Assembly (NCBI RefSeq): GCF_001957125.1
Contig: NZ_MPHJ01000001.1
Location: 420,407 to 484,406, forward strand
Direction: 5' to 3'
Source: Shewanella sp. UCD-KL12
GTDB taxonomy: Bacteria > Pseudomonadota > Gammaproteobacteria > Enterobacterales > Shewanellaceae
DNA: 64,000 bases
This document shows, piece by piece, positions 15,364-25,645 of the stretch. The first letter of the stretch is position 1. Every line of letters begins with the position of its first letter. The notes beneath the pieces were generated by a model. It ran no database searches, was not told the DNA's origin, and worked only from the letters and a program-made list of their open reading frames with translations. A program made the translations under genes and the position numbers.

Positions 15364-18351
15364 TTAAAATATGACAGTTACCTCCTCGGAGCAACCACCT
15401 CCGCTTTGGCAAACTTTAACCGTATGGGAGCCGCCGCCTTTTTCTCCAGTGTCGATATCATAAGTATACGGTGAGGACTGCTCCTCAATTGCTTCCAATA
15501 TAGGCTGGCTCATGTCATCTAAGTAGATATCCATATAAGGGGCTGTATCCCAATCTAGCTTGATATGTTTAACTCCTTTGACCTTGTACCCCATGGTCTC
15601 TAAGTTGATGCTTGAGCTGTCTAATGTTGTAGCCGAAGCGATATTAGAAGGGGCTGAGTTACCGGCGCCATTGAGGGCTGTGACTCGGTAATCATAGCTA
15701 GTAGCAGCAGTGAGGGCCGTGTCTGTGTACAAGGTGGACTCAGCCGCGAGTGTTGCAATGCTGCTCCAGTTTCCGCTGTTTGCCGGGGCTCTTTCAATAT
15801 CAAAGCCTGTTTCATTGTCTGAAGCATCAAGCCAGGCAAGTTCAATACTTGTCGATGAGAGCGGCGTTGCCGTTAATGACTGTGGCGGTGAAGGAGGAAG
15901 GACACTGGCATCGGTTTCAGAGCGAATATAAAGCGCTGATACTGAGATTGTATCTTTAACTCTATTACCTGAATTTCTATCACTGTCGACAACCTGAATT
16001 CTCACCGTACCGGATGTGTTATTAGGCAACATAGTTGAGAAGTTATGATTGCCATCTGTTATCGATGCAAATTCAGTATAGTTGGCGCCGCCATTGGTTG
16101 AATAAGAGAATGTCATGGTCTCATTTTCACTGCTGGCTTGCATGTTTGCCGATAAGTGTAAGGTAACAACATCCCCTGCAAGCGCGTTAACGAGCCAAGT
16201 ATGTTGTAAATAGGTATGGCGGTTGGCAGGTTTCCCGCCAGATTCTCGCTCGGTGATACTCTGCACTGTGCCACTGTCTGGTTGGGTGTCGGTGTAACTG
16301 CCACTGACGCTACCGCTGCCAAAGATCTCGCCATGAACAAATTGATCGACAAAAGGCGGTGCATCGACACTTATCTGCACACTGGCTTGGTCAAATAACC
16401 CTAAATCATCGGTCACGGTGAGCGTTGCTGTAAATAAAGCCGTGCCTGGACCTGAATTGGTATAACTATGATTGGGCGAAGGCGACGATGAGCTATTGCC
16501 ATCACCAAAGTCCCAGCCGTAACTTAATGAATCCGTATGAGCGGTGTCGGGATCACTTGAGCCGGAGCCATCAAACGCGACCAGAAGAGGTGTTTCGCCA
16601 GATGTTGGCGTAGCAAAAGCATCTGCGATGGGGGCTTGGTTTGTTACCGATACCGATACAGAGTCTTGACTGCTTAAGCCGTCACTGTCTGTCACTGTTA
16701 ATGTGGCATTATATTCACCTGGCGCTGTGTATAAATACTGCGGATCGGCTAGGGTGCTTGAGCCGCCATCGCCAAATTGCCAACTAAAATTTGTTATTGG
16801 TTCATTGTCACTTGAAGCTGAGCCTACAAAGCTGATATCTAAAGGCGCTAAGCCTGAGCTTGCTCCAGTAATGGTGGCGACAGCGTTTGGTCCCTGTAAA
16901 TTAGATGGATTTTGCGCCGTTGCAGATATGATGTATTGGCCTAAACTGCCATAATCTGGATAGCCGCCATTGAGGGGGTCGCCTTTGCCTACGCCATCAA
17001 TTTTTAAGAAGTAAGTACCAGCATTGTCAAAACTGCCGCTCATTGATGCTGATAGAAGGTTGGCAACATTATCGGTTTGCATCAAAGTCCCAGTGCTGTC
17101 ATAGAGACTCGCCTCAATATCTAAGTTGGGGCTGATATCGTCTGGTTGAACTGAAATGCTATAGCTACCAGCGGCGGCATCGAATTTAAACATATCTTGG
17201 TCACTTCCAAGGTGTATGATCCCGTTGCTATCGAGTTGCACCGTTGTGCCGTTATCTGTGACAGCCATTGAGGTCACTGCGTTGGCATCATCCATCATAT
17301 CGACATGATCATCAGCGACCAAAGGCGCCCCATGTGCCTGAATTTCATTAATATCATTTTGCGGTTCATTGGCTAATGGGTAAGTATCCATGCTCCATTG
17401 AACGAGTTGCTGATAATAGCCCACCCCCATGATAGGCGCCCAACCTGTTACGCCAGAGCCATGACCTGTGTAGTATCCAGTACCGTTAGTTTGGCCATCA
17501 TGCCACAGGCCCAGATTATGACCGACCTCGTGGGAGATGGCTTCGCCCGCGCCTACCACACTCGAGTTGAATACAAATGCAGGTTTATACCTGTCACCGA
17601 CATAATTAAATACGCCGACATAAGCAAACCCACCGCAACCACAATTGGCAAAATTATCCTGGGTGATCACCACTCTGGTACCAAACTGAGTATCACCGTT
17701 GCCTGAGTTAGTGATTAACGCTTGAGCAGGCTCTTGAGTCGTGACATCAACATTAAACGGAGCATAGTCCTCTGCGACTTGGCGCCACATTAGGTAGATA
17801 CGGTCTAGCTCTGTTTGAGTAAAAGAGTCTGAGGTGCCTTCAGTATTGTAGGCTGGTGAGTTTATTGTGCCGACACCGTAAGAGGTATTCCACTGCCTGC
17901 CAGTGGTGATATGGCCATCAAAGTCGAGAAAAATGACCCTGTCTGCCCCTGGTTTACTATGAAGCAAGAAGGTTTGCTGCTCACTTAGCGATGTCTCTGG
18001 CGTCGTAATGGGGCCAGTAGGAGTGTGTTGGCTTTCATCTTCTACTTCAACATAGAAAATGCGTCCCTGTTTATCTAACCAAACACTTTTGTCCTCTCTG
18101 ATCATTTTGGCAAATTGTGCCGTTGTTTTGCCATACCAAGCTGCTACTTCTGGCAGCTTTGCCCCGAGTAAGCCGATGGCATGTTCGCCATTCGCGGGTT
18201 CAGGTAGTTCGACAGAGGGGAATACTCTATGAGCATTAGCTGGCGTGTTGGCTTGGGTGTTAGCTGCGTTGGCATCGGTTCCTGATAGCCCCGTAGCGGA
18301 TAAGGCAAAGCTGAAAAGCGCAACCTTAAAGAATCTATTTGAGTAATCCAT
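15364..18351 (-). CDS. Secreted zinc metalloprotease with PKD and Fn3 domains
   Basis: Large exported metalloprotease, about 995 residues from the chosen start. The longer frame to 18435 is open, but the ATG at 18351 has an AAGGAAC site and gives a clean signal peptide ending near DANA. The active site is HEVGHNLGLWHD (HExxHxxGxxH type, starting at residue 274 from this start). Then come a jelly-roll-like segment, two PKD domains (FSWQFGDGG and YGWDFGDGN), a beta-rich segment, a fibronectin type III domain, and a C-terminal module with GYKVKGVKHIKLDWD and EKGGGSHTVKVC that resembles the end of the neighbouring serine protease. Likely degrades extracellular protein for nutrition. Confidence 0.9.
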   Translation of the reverse strand: MDYSNRFFKVALFSFALSATGLSGTDANAANTQANTPANAHRVFPSVELPEPANGEHAIGLLGAKLPEVAAWYGKTTAQFAKMIREDKSVWLDKQGRIFYVEVEDESQHTPTGPITTPETSLSEQQTFLLHSKPGADRVIFLDFDGHITTGRQWNTSYGVGTINSPAYNTEGTSDSFTQTELDRIYLMWRQVAEDYAPFNVDVTTQEPAQALITNSGNGDTQFGTRVVITQDNFANCGCGGFAYVGVFNYVGDRYKPAFVFNSSVVGAGEAISHEVGHNLGLWHDGQTNGTGYYTGHGSGVTGWAPIMGVGYYQQLVQWSMDTYPLANEPQNDINEIQAHGAPLVADDHVDMMDDANAVTSMAVTDNGTTVQLDSNGIIHLGSDQDMFKFDAAAGSYSISVQPDDISPNLDIEASLYDSTGTLMQTDNVANLLSASMSGSFDNAGTYFLKIDGVGKGDPLNGGYPDYGSLGQYIISATAQNPSNLQGPNAVATITGASSGLAPLDISFVGSASSDNEPITNFSWQFGDGGSSTLADPQYLYTAPGEYNATLTVTDSDGLSSQDSVSVSVTNQAPIADAFATPTSGETPLLVAFDGSGSSDPDTAHTDSLSYGWDFGDGNSSSSPSPNHSYTNSGPGTALFTATLTVTDDLGLFDQASVQISVDAPPFVDQFVHGEIFGSGSVSGSYTDTQPDSGTVQSITERESGGKPANRHTYLQHTWLVNALAGDVVTLHLSANMQASSENETMTFSYSTNGGANYTEFASITDGNHNFSTMLPNNTSGTVRIQVVDSDRNSGNRVKDTISVSALYIRSETDASVLPPSPPQSLTATPLSSTSIELAWLDASDNETGFDIERAPANSGNWSSIATLAAESTLYTDTALTAATSYDYRVTALNGAGNSAPSNIASATTLDSSSINLETMGYKVKGVKHIKLDWDTAPYMDIYLDDMSQPILEAIEEQSSPYTYDIDTGEKGGGSHTVKVCQSGGGCSEEVTVIF

Positions 18352-18571
18352 TACCGTTCCTTTTTTAGCGACCGATAGGTAGTTTAAAGTGTAGCAGGGG
18401 ATAAGCGGTTCGCACGCTAGAGCAGGGCCTGTCAAGGTTTCTCACTTTTTTTAATCACTTATAATTTAATTAATCCGCTGTTCAAAGTTAACGATTTACG
18501 ATTAAAATTAGACTTAGTTTTAGGTAAAGCGGTTTTTAATCGTTGTAAGTTCATGAGGTTGGTAGGTCTAT

Positions 18572-19300
18572 ATGTCTTTTTCTATGCTAGATGTTGTCTC
18601 TTTTATCTGTTTCATCGTTTGTTGGGTGGGGTATGCTACGTTTGCGCGCCGCAAAGCCAAAACGACTAACTGTGTCGCTAGATGCTTGCATCAGCACAGA
18701 GTTCATTGGATGAATGAGTTGATAACCCGGGAGGTACGAGTCGGCGAAGCGGCACTACTGGCCAACCTTGAGCGTAATATTACCTTCTTTGCTTCTACGA
18801 CTATGCTGGTGCTAGCAGGTGTGCTGACCCTGTTTGCACAAGTTCCTCGCTTAGAGGCCGTGATCGCATCTATTCCATACACTGCTGTGCCCAATGATGC
18901 GATGATCCAACTGAAATTGAGTGTGTTAACTTTTATCTTTGTCATGGCTTTTTTTCAGTTTACTTGGTCTATGCGTCAATATGGTTTTTTAAATGTAATG
19001 GTGGGCGCTGCACCTATCGACCTTGAGGGGAAAAATCAAAACCTAAAGAAGTACGCTAAGCATATGGCGGTGTTGCAAGACAGGGCTGCACATTCCTATA
19101 ACTATGGCTTAAGGGCTTACTACTTCTCTATGGCTGTTCTGTGTTGGTTCTTCCATCCTGTGCTGTTCATTGGAGCGAGTCTATTTGTTGTTTATACCCT
19201 CTATCGTCGTGAGTTTAAGTCTAAAGCTGTTGTCGCCATTACCGCGGGGATGCAAGTGCTAGATGAGGAGCGTGCACTCTCTGTTAAAGATAAATCATGA
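18572..19300 (+). CDS. DUF599 family inner-membrane protein
   Basis: A 242-residue membrane protein with a hydrophobic N-terminal helix, then RRKAK, and about four hydrophobic segments (about 5-25, 75-98, 112-132, 192-215). The spacing, and motifs such as WMNELITREVRVGEAALLAN and AAHSYNYGLRAYYFS, match the DUF599 family, whose role is unknown. The gene is divergent from the metalloprotease gene, with a 220-base gap. A hairpin at 19359-19388 follows it. Confidence 0.85.
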   Translation: MSFSMLDVVSFICFIVCWVGYATFARRKAKTTNCVARCLHQHRVHWMNELITREVRVGEAALLANLERNITFFASTTMLVLAGVLTLFAQVPRLEAVIASIPYTAVPNDAMIQLKLSVLTFIFVMAFFQFTWSMRQYGFLNVMVGAAPIDLEGKNQNLKKYAKHMAVLQDRAAHSYNYGLRAYYFSMAVLCWFFHPVLFIGASLFVVYTLYRREFKSKAVVAITAGMQVLDEERALSVKDKS

Positions 19301-19358
19301 GCAGCTAGTGTGTAGCTCGCGATTATCATCTTCTCGCTTAGCAATCTTAACTAAGGGG

Positions 19359-19388
19359 CTTCTCGATTTATAAGCTATCGAGGAGAAG
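19359..19388 (+). terminator. Hairpin after DUF599 gene
   Basis: CTTCTCGAT (19359-19367) pairs with ATCGAGGAGAAG (19377-19388) with a small bulge and is followed by GGGCTTTT. A plausible weak terminator. The remaining stretch to 19676 is AT-rich and should hold the nqr promoter; no operator is recognised. Confidence 0.4.
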
Positions 19389-19676
19389 GGCTTTTGAGTT
19401 ACCGCATAGCGAGTTTGTTTTCTATAACGCTTGGGTGTTTAAATTAATCAGAAGAGCGCGCTAAATTAACAATATTTATAGGATTTCTAATAGTTAAGTT
19501 AGCTGTTTTGTGTAATGTTATTACATAACGGTCTCTTTGCTATCTTTTGGTTTTTGCTTGTAAGTTGTTGAATGTCGAGATTTCTTAACTCAACCTTAAA
19601 TTATCTTTTAAAAATTAACTAACCGATAAGAAATAAAATAACGTTAGCTAGTTCCAGAATTGAGAGGAAGTGTGAC

Positions 19677-19739
19677 ATGGATGTTGGTATTGTCATTAAC
19701 AAAGATTTACTATTAGCCATCCTTATTTCCTATGGTTGA
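19677..19739 (+). CDS. Putative leader peptide before nqrA
   Basis: A 20-codon frame from ATG at 19677 to TGA at 19737-19739, peptide beginning [14 protein letters not shown], hydrophobic with one Lys-Asp pair. It has the best ribosome-binding site of the area (GAGAGGAAG at 19662-19670), whereas nqrA itself has none. The stop codon lies 8 bases before the nqrA ATG at 19748, so nqrA translation could depend on coupling to this frame. It could equally be a short membrane peptide or chance. No family recognised. Confidence 0.45.
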   Translation: MDVGIVINKDLLLAILISYG

Positions 19740-19747
19740 TATTTGTG

Positions 19748-21109
19748 ATGGCAGGTTTCTCAAATCAGGTTCAAAAAATCAAGAAGGGCCTAGATGTACC
19801 TATTGCTGGTGAGCCCAGGCAAGAGATAGAAAATTCTTCGAGGTCATCACATGTGGCCATTTTGGGAGAGGAGTATATTGGGCTTAAACCCACTATGCTA
19901 GTTGAAGTGGGGGAGCTTGTTAAAAAAGGCCAGCCGCTTTTTGAAGATAAGAAAACTCAAGGTGTTATTTTTACTGCCCCTGCAAGTGGTGAGGTGGTTG
20001 AGATAAACCGAGGCGAACGCCGTGTATTACAGTCAGTCGTGATCAAATGTCATGGCTATGACAGCATTAAGTTCAAGTCCTTTGAAGACCTTTCAAGTTT
20101 GAATCGTGAACTCGTTCAGGAAAACTTAGTAAAGAGCGGTTTGTGGACTGCGCTCCGTACTCGTCCGTTTTCACGGGTACCTGAGCTCGATACCACGCCT
20201 GCTGCAATTTTTGTGACCGCCATGGATACCAATCCTTTGGCTGCCGATCCCCGTATTATCATCGCAGAGCAAGAAGAGGCGTTTGATGTGGGTATGCAGG
20301 TACTTACTCATCTTACCGATAATCAGGTTTTTCTCTGCCAAGATGATGGAGTAGCCCTTCCGGGTCACCAGCATTCAAAGGTGAGTGTGAAGCAGTTCAC
20401 TGGCGTTCACCCTGCTGGGCTAGTGGGTACTCACATTCACTTTACACTGCCTGTGAGTATTGAGCGTCCTGTATGGCATATTGGCTATCAAGATGTCATT
20501 GCTTACGGCAAACTATTTTTAACCGGTGAGCTTTATATCGACCGCGTGGTATCCATTGCCGGACCAGACGTTATTAACCCAAGACTTATTCGTACTCAAC
20601 TTGGCGCTGAAATAGTCGAAAGCACTAAAGATGAGCTAAAGCCTGGTTTTTCACGTGTGGTTTCCGGTTCTGTCCTGTCAGGTCATACCGCTAGCGGACC
20701 ACACAGTTATCTTGGCCGTTTTCATAATCAAATTACTGCGCTGACTGAAGATGATGAGCATGAGCTTTTATCATGGGTACGCAGTGGTTCAGATAAGTTC
20801 TCTATCACAAGAGCGGTGACTTCACGTTTCAGTCGTACGAAAAAGTTGTTCAATATGACCACGCATACAGGTGGTTCTCAGCGCGCCATGATGGCATTTG
20901 GTCAACTCGATAGAGTTATGCCTTTAGATATTTTGCCGACCCTGCTAGTTCGTGACTTAGTGGTACGTGATACCGATGAGGCACAAGAGTTGGGCGCCTT
21001 AGAGTTAGACGAAGAAGATTTAGCATTGTGTACCTTTGTTTGTCCTGGTAAATACGATTTTGGTAAAGAGCTTCGCGCTTGCCTGGACATCATTGAGAGG
21101 GAAGGGTAA
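19748..21109 (+). CDS. nqrA: Na+-translocating NADH:quinone reductase subunit A
   Basis: Subunit A of the Na+-NQR respiratory complex at the inner membrane, 454 residues. No transmembrane segments, as expected for this peripheral subunit near the quinone site. The N-terminal [10 protein letters not shown] and the lipoyl/biotin-like region ([21 protein letters not shown]) are characteristic. The upstream in-frame TTG at 19736 is less likely than the ATG at 19748. First structural gene of a six-gene operon; nqrB starts immediately after its stop codon. There is no good ribosome-binding site, consistent with coupling to the short upstream frame. Confidence 0.97.
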   Translation: MAGFSNQVQKIKKGLDVPIAGEPRQEIENSSRSSHVAILGEEYIGLKPTMLVEVGELVKKGQPLFEDKKTQGVIFTAPASGEVVEINRGERRVLQSVVIKCHGYDSIKFKSFEDLSSLNRELVQENLVKSGLWTALRTRPFSRVPELDTTPAAIFVTAMDTNPLAADPRIIIAEQEEAFDVGMQVLTHLTDNQVFLCQDDGVALPGHQHSKVSVKQFTGVHPAGLVGTHIHFTLPVSIERPVWHIGYQDVIAYGKLFLTGELYIDRVVSIAGPDVINPRLIRTQLGAEIVESTKDELKPGFSRVVSGSVLSGHTASGPHSYLGRFHNQITALTEDDEHELLSWVRSGSDKFSITRAVTSRFSRTKKLFNMTTHTGGSQRAMMAFGQLDRVMPLDILPTLLVRDLVVRDTDEAQELGALELDEEDLALCTFVCPGKYDFGKELRACLDIIEREG

Positions 21110-22354
21110 ATGAGTAACAAAGACAAAAAGCCTGACGTTCAGGAAGACTATTACGCACCTGGACAGGCGATGAAGGGCTACCTTCGTTCATTGGTCATCG
21201 CTCACGGTCGAAGCACTAAAGGTAAGGTGCACGTACGTGATGCCATTGATGTAAAACGTACCATGACCTTAGTGGGTCTATGTTTATTACCAGCCATCTT
21301 GTTTGGTTTATATAATTTAGGTCTGCAGGCACAAGTTGCAATTGCTTCGGGCTTATCTACGCCAGATGTATGGCAGCTAGCCCCGTTTAATCTGCTGTTT
21401 GGCGGCCTAACTGAGCAAACAGGTCTTATCGGTTTGTTCCTTTATGGCGCAAGCTTCTATATTCCCATCTATCTTACTGCGTTATTAGTCAGTCTATTTT
21501 GGGAGATGGTGTTTGCTAAGGTGCGTGGCCAAGAACTACATGAGGGCTTCTTTGTCACGGCACTATTGTTCACTTTGATTCTACCGGTTTCAACACCGCT
21601 TTGGTTAATTGCCATGGGTATCACTTTTGGTGTGATTATCGCTAAAGAGCTATTTGGTGGCATGGGATATAACTTCCTGAATCCAGCGCTTGCGGGTTAT
21701 GCGTTTATCTTTTTCGCTTATCCAACTCAAGTTGCTGAGCCTGCGCTATTAGTTGCAGCGGACGGTTTCTCTGGCGCGACTGCGTTAGCACAAACTGCAG
21801 CGGGTAAGATGAGCTTTGCCGATTACACTTGGTATCAGGCATTTTCAGACCCTCAGTGGTGGAATTCATTCTTTGGCTTTACCCCTGGCGCCATTGGTGA
21901 AACCAGTACTTTAGCCTTGTTGATTGGCGGTGGATTACTGCTTATCACACGTCTGGCTGACTGGCGTATCGTTGCGGGTGTGATGTTAGGCATGATATTA
22001 ACAGCGATTCTATTTAATACGATTGGCTCAAGTAAAAACGACATGTTTGCTATGCCTTGGACTTGGCACTTAGTTACGGGGGGCTTTGCCATTGCAATGA
22101 TGTTTATGGCAACCGATCCGGTGACAACTTCATATACCCGTCCGGGCAAGTTGGCCTACGGCGTATTGATTGGCTTTATGGCTGTGCTTATTCGCGTCAT
22201 TAACCCTAAGATGCCAGAAGGCATCATGTTAGCCATTTTGTTTGCTAATTTGTGGTCGCCACTGTTTGATTACATGGTTGCTCGCGCGAATATCAAACGA
22301 AGAGCTAAACGTACTGCGCTGACGAGCAAAGATAACTCGGGAGTTAACTCATAA
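21110..22354 (+). CDS. nqrB: Na+-translocating NADH:quinone reductase subunit B
   Basis: Membrane subunit B of Na+-NQR, 414 residues, with about ten transmembrane helices. It carries covalently bound FMN on the threonine of the SGAT motif (DGFSGATALA, Thr224) and contributes to the sodium and quinone pathway. The ATG follows the nqrA stop directly, and its own stop overlaps the nqrC start by one base. An AGAGGGAAGGG ribosome-binding region lies at the end of nqrA. Confidence 0.97.
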   Translation: MSNKDKKPDVQEDYYAPGQAMKGYLRSLVIAHGRSTKGKVHVRDAIDVKRTMTLVGLCLLPAILFGLYNLGLQAQVAIASGLSTPDVWQLAPFNLLFGGLTEQTGLIGLFLYGASFYIPIYLTALLVSLFWEMVFAKVRGQELHEGFFVTALLFTLILPVSTPLWLIAMGITFGVIIAKELFGGMGYNFLNPALAGYAFIFFAYPTQVAEPALLVAADGFSGATALAQTAAGKMSFADYTWYQAFSDPQWWNSFFGFTPGAIGETSTLALLIGGGLLLITRLADWRIVAGVMLGMILTAILFNTIGSSKNDMFAMPWTWHLVTGGFAIAMMFMATDPVTTSYTRPGKLAYGVLIGFMAVLIRVINPKMPEGIMLAILFANLWSPLFDYMVARANIKRRAKRTALTSKDNSGVNS

Positions 22355-23130
22355 TGGCATTGAAGAAAGATTCTGTGATGGGAACAATGATCTTCACCGT
22401 CACCCTCTGCCTCTTGTGTTCATTTATGATCACAGGAACCGCTGAGTTACTGAAAGAGAGAAAGCTGGTTAAAAAGCGTGATGAATTAAAGCGCTATGTA
22501 TTGATAGCTTCAGATACTGATATACAAGGTGAAAAGGATTTTCGCGCGATATTCGAAAAATCTGTCACGCCGCTACTTATCGATATTGAATCAGGTGAAA
22601 TAGAGCCGAAAGAGCGCATTGAAGTTATGGACTTCGATGAGCGTATGGCAGCAATTAATCCGGATAAATCACGCAAGCCTAAGAAGGATACTGCAAGAAT
22701 TCGCTCTCGTGCGGATGAGGTAAGGGTGTTTAAGGTCTTCAATGAACAAGGAGAGCTAAGCAGCGTGGTTATGCCAATTTATGGTAAAGGCCTTTGGTCG
22801 ATTATCTATGGTTATGTCGCACTAAAGCCTGACTTTAATACCATTGAAAACGTGGTCTTCTATGAGCACGGTGAAACGCCAGGTATTGGCGATTTCCTCA
22901 ACGAGACTGAGTGGACTGACAAGTTCCGTGGCAAGCAGATTTTTGATGCCAAAGGTAAAGTGGCACTTAAAGTCGTTAAAGGCGGCGCTAAAGAGGGTGA
23001 TGTTAGCGGTGTCGATGCGGTAAGTGGTGCAACCATGACTGGACGTGGTGTACAGCGTTCGATTCAATTCTGGTTTGGTGACGAAGGTTTTAAAACCTTC
23101 TTAGACAAACTAAAAGCTTCGGAGGCATAA
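22354..23130 (+). CDS. nqrC: Na+-translocating NADH:quinone reductase subunit C
   Basis: Subunit C of Na+-NQR, 258 residues, with one N-terminal membrane anchor (about 10-30) and a periplasmic FMN-binding domain. The flavinylation site is Thr227 in [15 protein letters not shown] attachment needs an ApbE flavin transferase, which is not encoded in this window. It overlaps nqrB by one base and is followed after one base by nqrD. Confidence 0.97.
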   Translation: MALKKDSVMGTMIFTVTLCLLCSFMITGTAELLKERKLVKKRDELKRYVLIASDTDIQGEKDFRAIFEKSVTPLLIDIESGEIEPKERIEVMDFDERMAAINPDKSRKPKKDTARIRSRADEVRVFKVFNEQGELSSVVMPIYGKGLWSIIYGYVALKPDFNTIENVVFYEHGETPGIGDFLNETEWTDKFRGKQIFDAKGKVALKVVKGGAKEGDVSGVDAVSGATMTGRGVQRSIQFWFGDEGFKTFLDKLKASEA

Positions 23131-23131
23131 G

Positions 23132-23755
23132 ATGAGTAAAAGTATAACTGCCACTCGGGAAGTATTAACGACGCCTATCTTCGCCAACAACCCTGTGGCA
23201 ATGCAGGTCCTAGGTGTTTGTTCGGCGTTAGCGGTTAGTAACTCGATGCAAACGGCGTTAGTGATGACGTTAGCCGTGACTTTTGTATTGGTTTTTTCGA
23301 ACCTGATCATCTCGACCATTCGAAACTTAATCCCTAACAGTGTACGTATTATTGCGCAGATGACGGTTATCGCCTCACTGGTGATCATCGTCGACATGGT
23401 GCTTCAAGATATCGCTTACGAGTTATCTCGTCAGTTGTCGGTATTTGTGAGTTTGATTATTACCAACTGCATCATCATGGGCCGCGCCGAAGCGTTTGCT
23501 ATGAAGAATAAGCCGCCGATGGCTGTTGTTGATGCCTTAGGTAATGCCATGGGTTATGGCGTTATCTTAATGGGTGTCGCCTTTGTTCGTGAGCTTGTTG
23601 GCAGTGGCACACTGTTTGGTTATGAGATCCTCAAAACGGTTGAAAATGGTGGTTGGTACTTAGCGAACGAGATGTTCAAGCTGCCGCCAAGTGCATTCTT
23701 CCTGATCGGCTTGATGATCTGGGCTATCAACGTCATTCAGCGTAAAAGAGGGTAA
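23132..23755 (+). CDS. nqrD: Na+-translocating NADH:quinone reductase subunit D
   Basis: Integral membrane subunit D, 207 residues, about six transmembrane helices. Cys30 (VLGVCSAL) and Cys113 ([14 protein letters not shown]) match the conserved cysteines that, with those of NqrE, hold the intramembrane iron-sulfur centre. Family relative of RnfE/RsxE, but operon context fixes it as NqrD. Confidence 0.96.
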   Translation: MSKSITATREVLTTPIFANNPVAMQVLGVCSALAVSNSMQTALVMTLAVTFVLVFSNLIISTIRNLIPNSVRIIAQMTVIASLVIIVDMVLQDIAYELSRQLSVFVSLIITNCIIMGRAEAFAMKNKPPMAVVDALGNAMGYGVILMGVAFVRELVGSGTLFGYEILKTVENGGWYLANEMFKLPPSAFFLIGLMIWAINVIQRKRG

Positions 23756-23764
23756 GAGAAGGTT

Positions 23765-24373
23765 ATGGAACACTATATCAATCTGTTTGTTCAAGCAGCT
23801 CTTATTGACAATATGGCGCTGTCATTCTTTATGGGAATGTGCACATTTCTGGCGGTATCAAAGAAGGTTTCGACCTCTTTTGGCTTAGGTATCGCGGTTA
23901 TTGTGGTGATGATGTTGGCCGTACCACTAAACCAGTTAATCTACGCAAATGTACTCGCGCCAGGGGCACTCGGATGGGCTGGACAGCCTGAGCTTGACCT
24001 TAGCTATTTGCAGCTAATTACCTTTATTGGTGTGATTGCGGCGCTAGTTCAGATCCTTGAGATGTTTTTGGATAAGTATATTCCAAGCCTTTATGACTCT
24101 TTAGGGATCTTCTTGCCACTACTTACCGTTAACTGTGCGATTTTTGCCGGGGTTATCTTTATGGCAAACCGTGACTACACCTTAGCGGAGTCAGCGGTGT
24201 TTGCAGCAGGCTCTGGTGTCGGTTGGGCGATGGCAATTGTCATGTTGGCAGGACTACGTGAACGGATGAAATTTCATGCCATTCCAGAAGGGCTACAGGG
24301 GATAGGTATTACATTTATCACCACAGGTTTAATGGCATTAGGCTTTATGGCTTTCGCAGGTATTTCAATTTAA
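23765..24373 (+). CDS. nqrE: Na+-translocating NADH:quinone reductase subunit E
   Basis: Integral membrane subunit E, 202 residues, about six transmembrane helices and inverted topology relative to NqrD. Conserved cysteines Cys26 ([10 protein letters not shown]) and Cys124 ([10 protein letters not shown]) are present. The RnfA/RsxA-like fold and the position between nqrD and nqrF identify it. Confidence 0.96.
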   Translation: MEHYINLFVQAALIDNMALSFFMGMCTFLAVSKKVSTSFGLGIAVIVVMMLAVPLNQLIYANVLAPGALGWAGQPELDLSYLQLITFIGVIAALVQILEMFLDKYIPSLYDSLGIFLPLLTVNCAIFAGVIFMANRDYTLAESAVFAAGSGVGWAMAIVMLAGLRERMKFHAIPEGLQGIGITFITTGLMALGFMAFAGISI

Positions 24374-24427
24374 CTCTTAGCTGGTTTATTTGAGTTAACA
24401 CAATTGAATTAAGAGAAGGTAGATTCG

Positions 24428-25645
24428 ATGGAAATGGCAATTGGTATCAGCATGTTTACGCTCGTTGTGAGCTTGCTGGTGATGGTGATTTTATTCGCCA
24501 AAAGTAAACTGGTATCAACCGGTGATGTGAGAATTGGCATCAATGATGACGATGAGAAGAGCATTACCACATCTGCAGGTGATAAACTGCTTGGCGCGTT
24601 GGCCAATAAAAATATCTTTATCCCGTCTGCTTGTGGTGGCGGTGGTACTTGCGGGCAGTGCCGCGTAACGGTTAAGTCTGGTGGCGGTGATATTTTGCCT
24701 ACAGAACGTGATCATATCACTAAAAAAGAAGCTAAAGAGGGCTGTCGTTTAGCTTGCCAAGTCGCGGTTAAAACCGATATGGAGCTTGAGGTCGAAGAGG
24801 AGATCTTTGGCGTTAAGAAGTGGCAATGTGAAGTTATCTCGAATGATAACAAGGCGACCTTTATTAAAGAGCTACTGCTTAAGCTTCCTGAAGGGGAAGA
24901 TGTTAAGTTTAAGGCGGGTGGTTATATTCAGATTGAAGCACCAGCACATCAAGTGAACTACAGTGATTTCGATATTCCTGAAGAGTATCGTGGCGACTGG
25001 GACAAGTATGATCTGTTCAAGCATGTCTCTAAGGTTGACGAAGATGTACTGCGCGCATACTCGATGGCTAACTACCCAGACGAGAAGGGCCGCATCATGC
25101 TTAACGTGCGTATCGCTACGCCGCCGACAGATGATGTACCACCGGGTAAGATGTCATCTTACATCTTTAACCTTAAAGCGGGCGATAAGGTGACCATCTC
25201 TGGTCCATTTGGTGAGTTCTTCGTGAAAGAAACCAATGCCGAAATGGTGTTTATTGGTGGCGGTGCGGGTATGGCACCAATGCGCTCACACATTTTCAAT
25301 CAGCTTAAGGGTGAGAAGACCAAGCGTAAGATGAGCTTCTGGTACGGTGCACGCTCAACCCGTGAAGTCTTCTATCAAGATGAGTTTGATAAGCTCGCTG
25401 AGGAAAATGAAAACTTCGTCTGGCATGTCGCCTTGTCTGATCCGCTTCCTGAAGATAATTGGGACGGTTACACCGGCTTTATTCATAACGTGATCTATGA
25501 GAATTACCTAAAAAATCACAAAGCGCCGGAAGATTGTGAGTTCTACATGTGTGGCCCTCCAATCATGAACTCTTCTGTCATCAACATGCTTGAAAGCCTA
25601 GGCGTTGAAGAGGAAAACATTCTTCTAGATGACTTTGGTGACTAA
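24428..25645 (+). CDS. nqrF: Na+-translocating NADH:quinone reductase subunit F
   Basis: NADH-oxidising entry subunit, 405 residues. One N-terminal membrane helix, a ferredoxin domain with Cys69, Cys75, Cys78 and Cys110 ([11 protein letters not shown] ... RLACQV), then an FAD domain (RAYSMANYP) and an NADH domain ([14 protein letters not shown]). Ends with ILLDDFGD, the usual NqrF terminus. It is intact; its last 82 bases are repeated twice downstream. The gap from nqrE is 54 bases with an AAGAGAAGG site. No apbE or nqrM follows it. Confidence 0.97.
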   Translation: MEMAIGISMFTLVVSLLVMVILFAKSKLVSTGDVRIGINDDDEKSITTSAGDKLLGALANKNIFIPSACGGGGTCGQCRVTVKSGGGDILPTERDHITKKEAKEGCRLACQVAVKTDMELEVEEEIFGVKKWQCEVISNDNKATFIKELLLKLPEGEDVKFKAGGYIQIEAPAHQVNYSDFDIPEEYRGDWDKYDLFKHVSKVDEDVLRAYSMANYPDEKGRIMLNVRIATPPTDDVPPGKMSSYIFNLKAGDKVTISGPFGEFFVKETNAEMVFIGGGAGMAPMRSHIFNQLKGEKTKRKMSFWYGARSTREVFYQDEFDKLAEENENFVWHVALSDPLPEDNWDGYTGFIHNVIYENYLKNHKAPEDCEFYMCGPPIMNSSVINMLESLGVEEENILLDDFGD

